NCBI GenBank assembly: GCA_034440615.1
Contig: JAOTOM010004050.1
Location: 1 to 64,000, forward strand
Reading direction: 5' to 3'
Length of the DNA: 64,000 nt
Source: Ashinkailepas kermadecensis
Taxonomy: Eukaryota; Arthropoda; Thecostraca; Neolepadidae
The position numbers and the translations under genes were made by a program. Positions 24,464 through 35,329 of this stretch are shown here, one piece after another (the first letter of the stretch is position 1; every line of letters begins with the position of its first letter). The notes under the pieces were generated by a model, which saw only the letters and a program-made list of their open reading frames with translations, ran no database searches and had not been told where the DNA came from.

Positions 24464-24634
24464 GGGTGCCCGGTCCCCGTGGCAACCAAAAATACACTAG
24501 ACCAAACAGGAAATTTTGAGATCTCCACAACGCAAAACCGAGAATTTTAGGCGCGATTCGCGCGTCCAAAGCATTCTCTATTTCATGATTATTTTTCGCT
24601 GGCCCCTTAAGAAAAGCCTGGCTGCGCCACTGCA
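24464..24634 (+). repeat. Dispersed roughly 200-bp repeat, copy 1
   Basis: Shares with 46,256-46,470 (+) and 56,388-56,583 (-) the ordered blocks CAACCAAAAATACACTAGAC, TTTTGAGAT, a GCGCG..CGCG core, CCTTAAGAAAAGCCTGGCTG. No protein is encoded; probably a non-autonomous element. Confidence 0.72.
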
Positions 24635-24649
24635 TGTGCTGACAGGTAA

Positions 24650-26400
24650 CAAGACAGGTTAATTGTGAATAAATTAACCCTCTCCCATCCGCTGGGGGGG
24701 GGGGGGGCCGAACAGGACCCCAAGGACGCTTGGCCATTCCGGGAGAACGAGCTCGCAGGGCACTGCAATTTCAGTACCGTTTTGAATTATTTGCGAAACT
24801 TTTGCAAACAAATGACCACTGGTCATATCAAATCCTTGACAGATTGCGCACAGTGGTTAAGATAGTCACCGAACTAAGCACCATGTAGATCATACCGCTG
24901 AAGCTATGTGAGCGATGCATCACTGCCCACAGCATCTTCACCCTCTACTTACCTAAAGCGTTGGCCTGATATGAGCCGCGGGATATTACTCTTATCACCC
25001 GACCCGCATCTCTGCTGACAGATATGACACTAATAAGATTGATAGCATCACACTTGGTCGAATCTCCATATGCGTATCGCGCTGGCTTTCGTAAACTGTG
25101 GTTGACAATGCAATGTGTGAGCCAAGTGCTTGCCAGTGTTTCTGTTAATTTAATCAATTAATTTCGCAATTACCCTCAACGCACGGATGGGTTCAAAATT
25201 ACACAATTCACTTGTGTCACCCGATTTGTGAAAAGGTACCGTGGCAGCGTGTTTCCACAACGCGGTTAAAATACTAGGGACTAGTGACATGTTGATCACA
25301 CGCAGTAGTTGAAGACCAAACACCACGAAACACCGGGTGGGGGGGGGGGGTGGAGCTGCAGTGAGACGCCATCGCTGCCCGTCTCCTAAGAGCGGCTCAG
25401 GGCGCTGAACGCTGTACTAAGCTCCGACAGAGCAGCCGGTCGAACGGCGAAGGCCGAGCTGGTGGCGGTGGGGGGAGGACGAGGCGGCGTGTCCCGACTG
25501 GGTACCGGCTGACCAGCAATGCCCACATTCGTGATGCAGCGGCTGAGAGTGTTCGCTGCGTCAGAGTCAGGTGCATCTTCAGTTCAGAGCTCGGCTCCTG
25601 CAGTACACCTGGGTAGTGCGTCACCTGGGGTTTGTCGGGCCGTGACAAATCAGAGTTCAGGCAGGGACAGATAAAAAGCCTGGCTTTGGGCGGGGTGGGG
25701 GCAAATATAAAATCGATTAAAAACTTATCGGATTTAAACAGCCAACAGTCGTTTGATCTGTTTTAGAGAATATTGAATTAATACAATGCTCCTAAGTTTG
25801 GAGAAAATGCCGTTTTTATGCAAACTTTCGGTAAAAATCGGCCTCTTGGGGGTGGGGCATGGCCTCATCCCCCTTGGACCCGCCAGTAGGTTCAAGTCTC
25901 TAATTGTGTTTAGTTATCTTGGGTCCCGATCATCCAAGAGCAACACAGACGCTCCGTGAGCCACAACCTCCAGGAGGTGCTGCCGCAGTGTCAATATCCG
26001 GAGTTGCGAGTTCACTGGGTGGCCGTTAGGTGGCACATGGAGTGGCGGAGCAGCCGCCGGGCTCGTCACGGTCGGCCACATTATCTCGAGCCGAAAGTCC
26101 TTTGATGGCGATGTTTTTAGTCGTGTGGCCGTGATGACTAGTCCCATGATGACAGCCGGATATCCGCCTCTGCCAGGAACCATATTAAAAACGTTTTACT
26201 GGAGGGACCAGAAATATGCTCGAAAATGAAGTATTTTGTTAGCTTAGCACATTTTGACCCTGGAAATTTTGTGATCACTGGAGAGATCACTTCCCACCCA
26301 TCCAGTTAGCATATTGTTGGAGTTCCTGGTTTCCGGTTCGATGTTGGCCACACTTCAGGATTTTCCCGTCTGCCAAGAAGACTTGACACCAAGCGAGAAT
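24650..26400. other. No gene seen; G-runs and a G-rich repeat fragment
   Basis: Contains homopolymer G runs at about 24,694 and 25,338. A fragment at 25,680-25,870 resembles 13,290-13,450. GC-rich patches at 25,380-25,640 and 25,940-26,110 have frames on both strands without good exon borders. Confidence 0.45.
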
Positions 26401-26404
26401 GAAC

Positions 26405-26960
26405 AGGTCGCTACTTACTTGGCTGGTGAATCCGACCCGACAGGTCGCTGTTGGTGACCCCAACCCGACAGGTCGCTGTTGGTGACCCCGACCCGACAGG
26501 TCGCTGTTGGTGACCCCGACCCGACAGGTCGCTGTTGGTGACCCCGACCCGACAGGTCGCTGTTGGTGACCCCGACCCGACAGGCCACTGTTGGTGACCC
26601 CGACCCGACAGGTCGCTGTTGGTGACCCCGACCCGACAAGTCGCTGTTGGTGACCCCAACCCGACAGGTCGCTGTTGGTGACCCCGACCCGACAGGTCGC
26701 TGTTGGTGACCCCGACCTGACATGCCGCTGCTGGTGACGCCGACCCGACAGGTCGCTATTGGTGACCCCGACCCGACAGGTCGCTGTTGGTGACCCCGAC
26801 CCGACAGGTCGCTGTTGGTGACCCCGACCCGACAGGTCGCTGTTGGTGACCCCGACCCGACAGGTCGCTGTTGGTGACCCCGACCCGACAGGTCGCTGCT
26901 GGTGACCCCAACCCGACAGGTCGCTGTTGGTGACCCCGACCTGACACGCCGTTGCTGGTG
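26405..26960. repeat. 28-bp minisatellite, about 19 copies
   Basis: Uniform units ACAGGTCGCTGTTGGTGACC plus CCGACCCG. On the minus strand this reads CGGGTCGGGGTCACC... The array ends about 110 bp from the donor of the candidate exon at 27,073. Confidence 0.97.
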
Positions 26961-27072
26961 ACCCGACGTTCAAGACGCACAGAGCGTCACGGCTGCTCAC
27001 CGCACAGAGCCGTGCTTCGCTCAGTTGGCGTGAGTTGGCGTACGCTAGCGTGACCGACGCTGACGTACTTAC

Positions 27073-27270
27073 CGGCGCCAGCGCGGCCAGTCTCCCGGCC
27101 CTTTCAGCCGCCAGTCGGCCCCGGCGGGCCCGCCGACGGCTGGCACGGCGGCGGCCACATGAGCTGGGCGTGACGGTCTCCGCGGGCGGACCGTCACACC
27201 GGAGCCCGTCACACTGGCCCGCACGGCCACGCCGGCGTTCTGAGCGGCTCCAGCTGTGACGGCGGTCCTG
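27073..27270 (-). CDS. Candidate arginine-rich exon, minus strand
   Basis: Read on the minus strand, a frame open for at least 65 codons contains RRRASRRRARRGRLAAERAG and ends LAALAP at a good donor, GCGCCG|GTAAGTAC, in phase 0 (exon end 27,073). CAG acceptor-like sites lie near 27,255-27,290. The GC content is very high and other frames are partly open, so coding status is doubtful. Support comes from the consensus donor and from the array that starts shortly after it. Confidence 0.25.
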
Positions 27271-27299
27271 CAGGTGTCCTGCAGATGTGGCCCCGGTGG

Positions 27300-28560
27300 C
27301 ACACCCGCCCGCTCAGGTGTGGCCGGGCGCCGGGTATGGTGCCCCGAGCGCCTTGTATGGTGCCACTACTTATACCGCCACCCGGCATTTATGCGTCTAC
27401 GGGTTGTCGCGAGAGAACGGGAGAGGTCGGTCTGCAAGTGTTCTGCCGACGTTGATTTTCAATCAGCTCCACAGTATGGCAGCATGGCACAGTGGGGCAC
27501 AGTATGGCAGCTCCACAGTCCGCCTTCTATCGTCGCTCGTCCAGCGTCCATAAGTGCATCTACGATGCATTCCAAGTCATTCGGCGCTTTATTTTGGCGG
27601 GAATAACTTCCGACACAAATAACTCGCATGGATTATCAAAGGAAAATCCATTGACAATGCATATTTCAGACACCGCCTGAGCGACTTTATTATGCCTGAT
27701 CAATGTTGCTCAGGTATTTATGACACTTGTCATCGACACGTAATGGTAATAACGCGCGACCTGATCGTTTTCGTAGCCGAGGCAAGCATTTACGTCAGAA
27801 TGAAGTCGCCTGTGCTTCTCGGGCAGCTGCACGCTTGCGGCAATGCCATATACCCGATCTGGGTCGATGATGCCTTAGCAACAAAAGTCGACCGTCCGCT
27901 CGTTGGTAAGCGGAGCATACTTGTTGTTGTTGGGTAGCCTAAGCACAGGCTCCGGAGTTGCTTGGCATGGCGGGACAATGATAGCTACCTTACTTTTTAT
28001 TTTACATCAATATACTGCAAGAAGAGAAATCCCGGCTTTGTTTCAAATGCGGATTGACAATGTATCACACACACGAGATGTTTTTGTAAACATAAGTCCC
28101 AAACAACAGGGCGTCAACCGGCTGGAAATGTATAGCAGTACTGATATATTTGCAAATGCGAAATAGCTGAGGACGCCCAACACTTTGCTCGTGTAATTTC
28201 CAACTCTTGCGTCAGTTGCTCATGCATAACGTTAAACATTTGCAGACGATAACACGCTTGACACAGACCCACAGGCAGCCCCTAGTCAGCTGACCTGTTG
28301 ACCATGGGTCGGCCGAACCTGACCTCCCAGTCGCGCCGACAGCCAATCGACAGCCTCGGCCCAAGGTCACACGTGCAGCCGCAGGGTGTGCGCCGGGCGG
28401 TGGGGTCGCGCGATTGCGTGACCCGACACCAGGAGGTGGTGGCGCCGAGTCGGGCCAGGTGTGCTCTGGACGTATCCGTTGACAACGCGCCTTCGTACAT
28501 CTCCGTGGACATCGCGGCGCCTTGGTAAAACACTCCTCCGCCTCCGTCAACATTCGCACG
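27300..28560. other. No gene seen; probable upstream region of gene A
   Basis: Mixed-composition sequence leading into the GC-rich start of gene A. No TATA or initiator element can be assigned with confidence. Confidence 0.4.
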
Positions 28561-28682
28561 TTGCTGAAGCGTCCATCCGCGTCAGGAAATCTTGCCCAGC
28601 TTCCTTAAGCCCCTGCGGTTTCGATTCGTTCTGTCGCACCGTCCGTCCAGCGTCCAGCGTTTCGGTGCTGCGCCGGCGAACC

Positions 28683-28998
28683 ATGGCCTCTGCGCGGATG
28701 ACGCTGGCGCTGATTGCGCTGGCGCTGGTGCTGGTGCTGATCGCGTCGGCGCTGGCGTCGCTTCCGGCCGACTCGTTCGTCGACAAGCCGGCCAGCTTGA
28801 TGGACAGCAAGACGTGCCTGTGCGAGCTGCGCTCCAGTTCGGCGCTGGACGACAACAGCAGCCTGGTGCGCGCGCTGGGCACGGCCACACTCTCCGCAGG
28901 CGGTCTGTCCAAGGGATACGTCTCGTGCGAGCAAGCCGAGGTCTTCTGTCCGGCACAGTGCGTCGAGCTGGCCAGGCAGGTGCTGGCCCAGCAAGGCA
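28683..28998 (+). CDS. Gene A exon 1: secreted cysteine-rich protein, signal peptide
   Basis: ATG at 28,683 opens MASARMTLALIALALVLVLI, a strong hydrophobic signal sequence with a plausible cleavage after ASALA. The mature part includes KTCLCEL, a Ser/Leu-rich segment (ALDDNSSLVRALGTATL) and YVSCEQAEVFCPAQC, giving five cysteines. The exon ends at GGCA|GTAAGT, a strong donor, in phase 1. Codon choice is strongly GC-ending, and the island extends into a GC-rich 5' leader from 28,560. Joining to 33,585 in phase restores an Asn codon and an NGS glycosylation sequon. The protein is presumably exported. I do not recognise the family and assign no function. Confidence 0.68.
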
Positions 28999-30695
28999 GT
29001 AAGTGCGCCGCCGAGTGGTGGCCGCCCGACACGACCCGCACCTCGAACGACCCGTGTGTCTATGTATTTGTTTTACGCGAATGATGAATTCTGGTCTAAG
29101 CGCCCTGAAGCCCAAATAACTATGTATTTGTTTTAGCTGTTCGATGGGTGCTGGTCAATCCTCGCAGTTCCTCTCGTCACAGGTGAAGACTCGTGGTATT
29201 GGCGCTCGTAGTGCGTGTTTCAGTTTGACCGCCTCTCGTGATATTTGCATTAGATAACTCCTAAAGTATTAAAGATGTTGCTTTGATATGTTAGTATTCG
29301 CATTATTAGAGGCCCCGGAGCACAAATCTGAAAATGTAAATCAATAGAGGCCCCTGAGCAAATTTTTGGTCAAGTATTTCTCGGGTGTTTCCTGATGTGA
29401 GCTGATTTAATTGAATATTCATTTATTTTGGAACTTACACTTTTGAAGATATAAGCAATTCAAGTTGGAGTACTTGTATCTCAATTGAAGAGCCATTACA
29501 GCGAGAAGAGAATATCAAATTCATTTAAAAAGCACTCGAATACCAATCATTTTTGACAATGCAACTCAATGTTACTCCCCCTCTTCCAAACAAAATATGG
29601 GAGGGTGTGTGTGGGGGGGGGATGTTGTGGTGGGGTAATACACAATGAAGAATAATGCAAAAGTACAACATAGCCCAACCTAACCTACTAATGTTTGACC
29701 GCCTAAAACCTACCGATGTTTGATCGGCAAAAAACTACCGATGTTGGATCACCTAGGACCAACGAGTGTTTGCTCATCTAAAATCTACGAATGTCGGGTC
29801 ATCTAAAATCTACGAATGTCGGGTCATCTAAAATCTACAAATGTCAGGTCATCTAAAATCTACTGAAGCCAGATGGCCTTCGCATCTAAAATATCGGTAG
29901 TGGTTAATATGCTGCTGGACACATTCATCACAACTCACCATTTGTGGTAGCACACATGGTGAGTTGTGCTCACCATTTGTGGTAGCACACATGGTGAGTT
30001 GTGCTCACCATTTGTGGTAGCACACATGGTGAGTTGTGCTCACCATTTGTGGTAGCACACATGGTGAGTTGTGCTCACCATCTGTGGTAGCACACATGGT
30101 GAGTTGTGCTACCACTGAGCACAGCACAACTAATATTTTCGTGATATCGTTCGGTCAACAAAATTCCATGAACGTATTAACACATCTATCAAACGCATAC
30201 CCAAAAACATGATTTCATCTTACCGAACCTAGAGTAGCACAAAAATCCATCATGACCTCACCGAAACGGTCGACTTTCTACCGAATCGACAGTTCCTGGC
30301 ACTATTTTAAATTTTGAATATCTTGCTTATATGTGATTTCCCAAAGAAATGGAGGGAAAGTTGCTAGGTAAGCTTCAACAAGTGCAGTCTGTGCATTTTC
30401 CCCACTTGTGATCAGGGGCACTTTCTATATCAATAGCGAAATCAATGTATGGGCCTGACTTCCTGAAGCTTACCTGGTAAATTCTACCTGTTTTTTTTTG
30501 GGGGGGGGGGAGGGGGATCACATCAGCGAGATATCCGCTATTTTAAATAACGCCACCAAAGTCATGCATCAACACTGGACATGTGGACTCGCTCCTTCGG
30601 TGACGTAATGCTATTAGGCAATTAAATATCAGTAGACTGGGGTAGGTTAGGCTAGGTCTTTCAGGATTTTTTTTTCGCGCCTCCTTATGCATTTG
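28999..30695. other. Intron of gene A; short 25-bp array
   Basis: AT-rich intronic sequence. Positions 29,785-29,875 hold four copies of a 25-bp unit (GGGTCATCTAAAATCTACGA core), with older related units from about 29,690. The 16-bp motif CTATGTATTTGTTTTA occurs twice just past the donor (29,061 and 29,121). Confidence 0.6.
29930..30112. repeat. 35-bp minisatellite with hairpin-forming units
   Basis: Five units combine GTTGTGCTCACCATTTGTGG with TAGCACACATGGTGA. Each junction contains ATGGTGAG-ttgtg-CTCACCAT, perfect 8-bp arms around a 5-bp loop. The array can therefore form serial hairpins. Confidence 0.95.
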
Positions 30696-30699
30696 TTTT

Positions 30700-31530
30700 T
30701 AGAGCCAGGTTCCCATTTCGGGGCCCCAGCGCGACTTTCCTGGCACCTGGCGCTAAATTTGGTCCCCACAGCGATTTTTTTTCTTCAGTACGGGACTTTC
30801 TTCAGATTTCTCGGACCCACGTGATGTTTCGTGCTACAGAGCGATTCCCGGCCCCGGTCCTTTATTTTGTGGGAACACTGCTTCTTTGTCTGGTCACGAT
30901 GTAATTTGTTGGGCCCCGCTGTAATTGGGCCCCGACGATTTTTTGTGTCCCAGTGTGATTCTTTTTTTCGGGTCCCCGGCGCGACCTTTTTCGAGGCCTC
31001 TTCTGATTCGGGACTTGGTGTGATGCGGTGGGACCCCGGCGCAATGTGTTTGGTCCCCAACATTCTGGACCCAACGCTATTTTGTTTAGCCCGAACACTT
31101 CTTCAGGGACCTACGCGATCTTGTTGCCTACGGCGATAATTTTGGTGCTTCGGGGTGATTTTCCAGGCCCGGATTAATGTTTCGGAGATGGAGGATGCCA
31201 CTATTTTATTTTTCGGCTCGCTGGCTTGATTTTGTTTCGGGTTCCAATGTGATTCATGGTACCCGGAGCGATTTTTTTAGAGGCCCTGCCGCGATTTTAC
31301 GGGCCTCGATGGAAGTTTTCGGGGCCTGGTTGTATTTATTTGGGGTCCCATACGCGAATTTCGGGGGCCCAACGCGATTCTGGCGCATCGGCGCGAGTAT
31401 TCAGGGCCCCGCTGTTCGTAGTCTGAGACGCAATGCGAATTTGATTTATACCGACTGCATTTGTTGGATCCCGCGCGATTTGTCGGGCTTTTCTGAACCC
31501 CCGAGCGATGCTTGAGACATGCCCCCTCTC
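30700..31530 (-). repeat. Degenerate GC-rich array, same family as 2,091-4,030
   Basis: About 25-35-bp diverged units with GGGCCCC, GCGCGA and GATTTTT motifs. The right edge GCCCCCTCTCAGGAGAG resembles the terminal motif near 3,300. No coding content is supported. Confidence 0.75.
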
Positions 31531-32404
31531 AGGAGAGTTGGCATTTCCCCTTTGCCTTCCCCGCCTTCAATGCGCCACTCCCCAAGCTCTCAAAGCATTC
31601 CAAATTTGCTCCCTAACCAGTCGGGATATTGTTTTGAATCTAGCATTCCCTTAAAAATACATGGGTGTGTACTTTGTTCAAACCATTACGTCTGCATCAT
31701 CCAATATTGTGGAGCTTTGTTTCATCTGACCAAAGTCTGGTTGCGTATTCAATCAATCTGGTTTTCAGGCTCACCTTCAGTCAATTAACATGAGCTAATG
31801 ATAGGGCTGGTTGGTTGGTTACGTTGGTTTTCTGGTGCATTCGCAATGACAAAGTCTGCGGAATTGGGTCATTTAATGCCCATAACTAATCTAACGATAT
31901 GGGTAATAGTCGACTGCTCTATGCTCGTGTACCTATGCATAATTGGCTCTGCAAAGTACAACGCAGGTTTTGCTAACGTCGGCTAACATGACTACGGTAA
32001 GTTAACAATAAGAAAACGGTCCGGTGGCGCAACTATATAAAACTAGCTAGCCTTGACCTAGAGGCTTGAAATGGCCTTAGGGTAGTATGGTGCAAGTCAA
32101 ACTTTGTACATGCAAGTTCGAATATAATCTAAAGCGCAGTGTCCATGTTCCTATGGCTCGTATAAAAACTTTGACACGGAGTATAACTTTTTGACTCACC
32201 TTGATGCTTGAACCTGGCGTTGCAATTACCTTTGGGGACGGGTTATAGTTGAATACTTGCATCTGCGAACTTGGGCTGTACTTCAATTTATCAAGGTCTT
32301 TGTGCAGGGTTTGGACGGTGCATTCCATATGTCATCTCTAATTGGCGTTTACCTTGACCTTGGGATGTGTCGTCGTGTTGAGCAAGATTTCATGTAAGGA
32401 AAAA

Positions 32405-32584
32405 GGAGGTGCATCAACCTCTGGAGCCGCCCACCCTGGCACAACAGAACACGAGCGCTTCACCAATGCGGGCCTGCTGTGGCGACCCCTGAGTCCTCTT
32501 GCCCAGTTCGTAGATGACACAATGTGACACAGCACTAACTTTCCCCCAGTACGTTGGCGACGTATGCTGCGTTGCCTGACCGCT
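32405..32584. repeat. 180-bp dispersed duplicate, copy 1
   Basis: About 93-95 percent identical by eye to 36,622-36,802 in the same orientation. Shared landmarks are CAACCTCTGGAGCCGCCCAC, ACGAGCGCTTCACCAATGCG and CCCCCAGTACGTTGGCGACG. Its right end abuts the 38-bp array without a gap. A minus-strand frame crosses it but no protein family was recognised. Confidence 0.85.
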
Positions 32585-33575
32585 GATGCCGTGTCGTGTG
32601 TGCGGTGCCGTGCCGTGTCGTACGTGATGATACCGTGTCGTGTGTGCGGTGATCAGCCCTAGTGTTGATGCCGTGTCGTGTGTGCGGTGATCAGCCCTAG
32701 TGTTGATGCCGTGTCGTGTGTGCGGTGATCAGCCCTAGTGTTGATGCCGTGTCGTGTGTGCGGTGATCAGCCCTAGTGTTGATGCCGTGTCGTGTGTGCG
32801 GTGGACAGCCCTAGTGCTGATGCCGTGTCGTGTGTGCGGTGGTAACCCTAGTGCTGATGCCGTGTCGTGTGTGCGGTGGTAACCCTAGTGTTGATGCCGT
32901 GTCGTGTGTGCGGTGATCAGCCCTAGTGTTGATGCCGTGTCGTGTGTGCGGTGGACAGCCCTAGTGCTGATGCCGTGTCGTGTGTGCGGTGGACAGCCCT
33001 AGTGCTGATGCCGTGTCGTGTGTGCGGTGATCAGCCCTAGTGTTGATGCCGTGTCGTGTGTGCGGTGCCGTGCCGTGTCGTGCGTGATGATGCTGTGTCG
33101 TGTGTGCGGTGATCAGCCATAGTGTTGATGCCGTGTCGTGTGTGCGGTGGTCAGCCCTAGTGCTGGTGCCGTGTCGTGTGTGCGGTGGACAGCCCTAGTG
33201 TTGATGCCGTGTCGTGTGTGCGGTGATCAGCCCTAGTGTTGATGCCGTGTCGTGTGTGCGGTGATCAGCCCTAGTCCTGATGCCGTGTCGTGTGTGCGGT
33301 GATCAGCCCTAGTGTTGATGCCGTGTCGTGTGTGCGGTGATCAGCCCTAGTGCTGGTGCCGTGTCGTGTGTGCGGTGGACAGCCCTAGTCCTGATGCCGT
33401 GTCGTGTGTGCGGTGATCAGCCCTAGTGTTGATGCCGTGTCGTGTGTGCGGTGCCTGATGCCGTGTCGTGCGTGATGATGCCGTGTCGTGTGTGCGGTGA
33501 TCAGCCCTAGTCCTGATGCCGTGTCGTGTGTGCGGTGATCAGCCCTAGTGCTGATGCCGTGTCGCGTGTGCTTGT
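32585..33575. repeat. 38-bp minisatellite, about 25 copies, abutting gene A exon 2
   Basis: Units join GATGCCGTGTCGTGTGTGCG with GTGATCAGCCCTAGTGTT, with 37-bp and truncated forms. The last unit runs straight into the acceptor of exon 2 at 33,584: its start, GATGCCGTGTCGCGTGTGCT, is a unit variant. Confidence 0.96.
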
Positions 33576-33584
33576 GTCCGCCAG

Positions 33585-33706
33585 ACGGCTCTCTCTCGCC
33601 TCCGACCGGGGTGGTGGCCATGAGCCTGTGCGGCATCTCGACCCCGATGAACGTCACTGTAGCGATGGGCACCCGGCTCCGGTTCGGATTCTGGGTGTCC
33701 CACAAG
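33585..33706 (+). CDS. Gene A exon 2
   Basis: The acceptor GCTTGTGTCCGCCAG ends at 33,584. The frame, entered with one base carried from exon 1, reads GSLSPPTGVVAMSLCGISTP and then MNVTVAMGTRLRFGFWVSHK, ending in phase 0 at CACAAG|GTGGCC. The 122-nt length equals 2+40 codons, consistent with the phase-1 donor of exon 1. One cysteine and two sequons (the junction NGS, and NVT) fit a secreted protein. Minisatellites touch it on both sides (33,575 and 33,712), so the exon is an island of unique sequence about 130 bp wide. Family unknown. Confidence 0.62.
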
Positions 33707-33711
33707 GTGGC

Positions 33712-34165
33712 CGGCTGTCGGTGCTACAACAGCCAGGTCCGTATTGGGTGGGGGTGGGGTGGGATTGGGGGCACGTCGGTGCTACAACAGCCAGGTCCGT
33801 ATTTGGTGGGGGTGGGGTGGGGTTGGGGGCACGTCGGTGCTACAATAGCCAGGTCCGTATTGGGTGGGGTTGGGGGCACGTCGGTGCTAACAGCCAGGTC
33901 CGTATTTGGTGGGGGTGGGGTGGGGTTGGGGGCACGTCGGTGCTACAATAGCCAGGTCCGTATTGGGTGGGGTTGGGGGCACGTCGGTGCTACAACAGCC
34001 AGGTCCGTATTGGGTGGGGGTGGGGTGGGGTTGGGGGCACGTCGGTACTACAACAGCCAGGTCCGTATTTGGGGCAGGCACGTCGGTGCTACAACAGCCA
34101 GGTCCGTATTGGGGGTGGACACGTCTGTGCTACAACAGCCAGGTCCGTATTGGGAGACCGGCGAG
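33712..34165. repeat. Variable-length minisatellite starting at the exon 2 donor
   Basis: Eight or nine units, each with TCGGTGCTACAACAGCCAGG and TCCGTATTGGGTGGG, then a G-rich stretch of variable length (units about 38-58 bp). The array starts within 10 bp of the donor. It contains CAG and CCAG|GTCCGTAT donor-like sites and G-quadruplex-prone runs. Confidence 0.93.
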
Positions 34166-34169
34166 TCGT

Positions 34170-34838
34170 ACGGTGTGTGTGTGTGGGGGGGGTGGCATGC
34201 GGTGTTTGTTGACGACCCGTTTGCGATGTGCTCGTCTTGGGTATGGGGGATGTGTTAGTCTCTGATATGCTCCTCTCCCGGCGGGATGTTTTTTTTTCTT
34301 GAAACTGCGTTTCATTGCTGTGTATGTCGCGTATGGATGCGTATCCACCCACTTTACCCACCCGTTGCGGATCCACTATCCAGTTTCAAATGTACATTGA
34401 AGCCGAAACTGAACAATAAGCAAAATGTGAAAGATAAAGTATGCTTTTATTTTCGGAATGTACTTGGTCGATACGTGCTATACAGAGCAGCTTTATCCAC
34501 GTCAGTTCTTCAGCGGAATGATGACAATCTTATCTGAGCTAAATTTGGGCTTCAAGTGTCCATTAATCAAATTGTACGCAATAGAACTTCAGTTTTGGCA
34601 GGGCAGGTAAACAGGTAGTTTGGATCAATATTCCGGAACGAAAGGGCAAGATCCATTCTCCTTTTGATGGCGCTAAAGCTAATTAGAATGCTCTTGATAA
34701 TTTCTTTACTTCTACCTTTACCTTTACCTTTGCCTTTAATATTACCTTTACCTTTATTTTTAGTTCGCCTTGGATAACCGAATACAACTGGCAAAAAAGT
34801 TACGCCTTGGTCACCGGTTAATTTCCGTGTTGTAGTGA
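34170..34838. other. Gene A intron 2; pyrimidine (CCTTTA)n-like patch
   Basis: No exon seen. A short imperfect TTTACC/CTTTACC repeat lies at about 34,709-34,762. Confidence 0.5.
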
Positions 34839-34996
34839 GGGGACGAGTGGTCTAGGGGTAAGATGCTCGTCTCACAATCGAAGGATTGTGGGTTCGAGTC
34901 TCACCTGTCGCTACTCTTCGCCCGCGGCCAATCGGCGTGAGATTGGCGACGCTATATGGCTCAACGGTCGACGTGTCGTAAAACCAATAACCACCA
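34839..34996 (+). mobile_element. tRNA-derived SINE, copy 2
   Basis: The element starts GGGGACGAGTGGTCTAGGGG, with intact box-A-like and box-B-like (GGGTTCGAGTCTCACC) promoters for RNA polymerase III. The body includes ACGGTCGACGTGTCGTAAAA and it ends AACCAATAACCACCA. Flanks 34,825-34,838 (CCGTGTTGTAGTGA) and 34,997-35,010 (CCGTGTAGTAGTGA) match at 13 of 14 positions, a clear target-site duplication. It lies in the second intron of gene A. Confidence 0.93.
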
Positions 34997-35329
34997 CCGT
35001 GTAGTAGTGACACTTTCATATTGTGCATTTGTGAACCCGATTAACCCTGCGATTACTTCTTGTTTTTTTAGCTTAATCTTCGCTCATACATGGCATTTTG
35101 CCATCTTTCCTAATCCAGGGATTGCATAGACCGCCCAAGCGCTTCCAAGCGGAGTGTGAATTCTCAAAAACGTAGAGAACGTTTCCAAATGATATGAAAC
35201 ACGAAGCAGGGTGCTGTACGTGACGATATCTGATGACTCACACACGATTTGCATGCTTCGCGTTGTACTGGTGTGCGGCCCAGGTTAGATTAAATGCTTC
35301 GTTCTTCAACACAAGTACAGTGTTGGCGT

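Noticed and set aside
34839..34920. Functional tRNA gene
   Set aside because: It has A and B boxes but does not fold into a convincing cloverleaf by eye, and it continues into a body shared with three other insertions with target duplications, so it is a SINE head.
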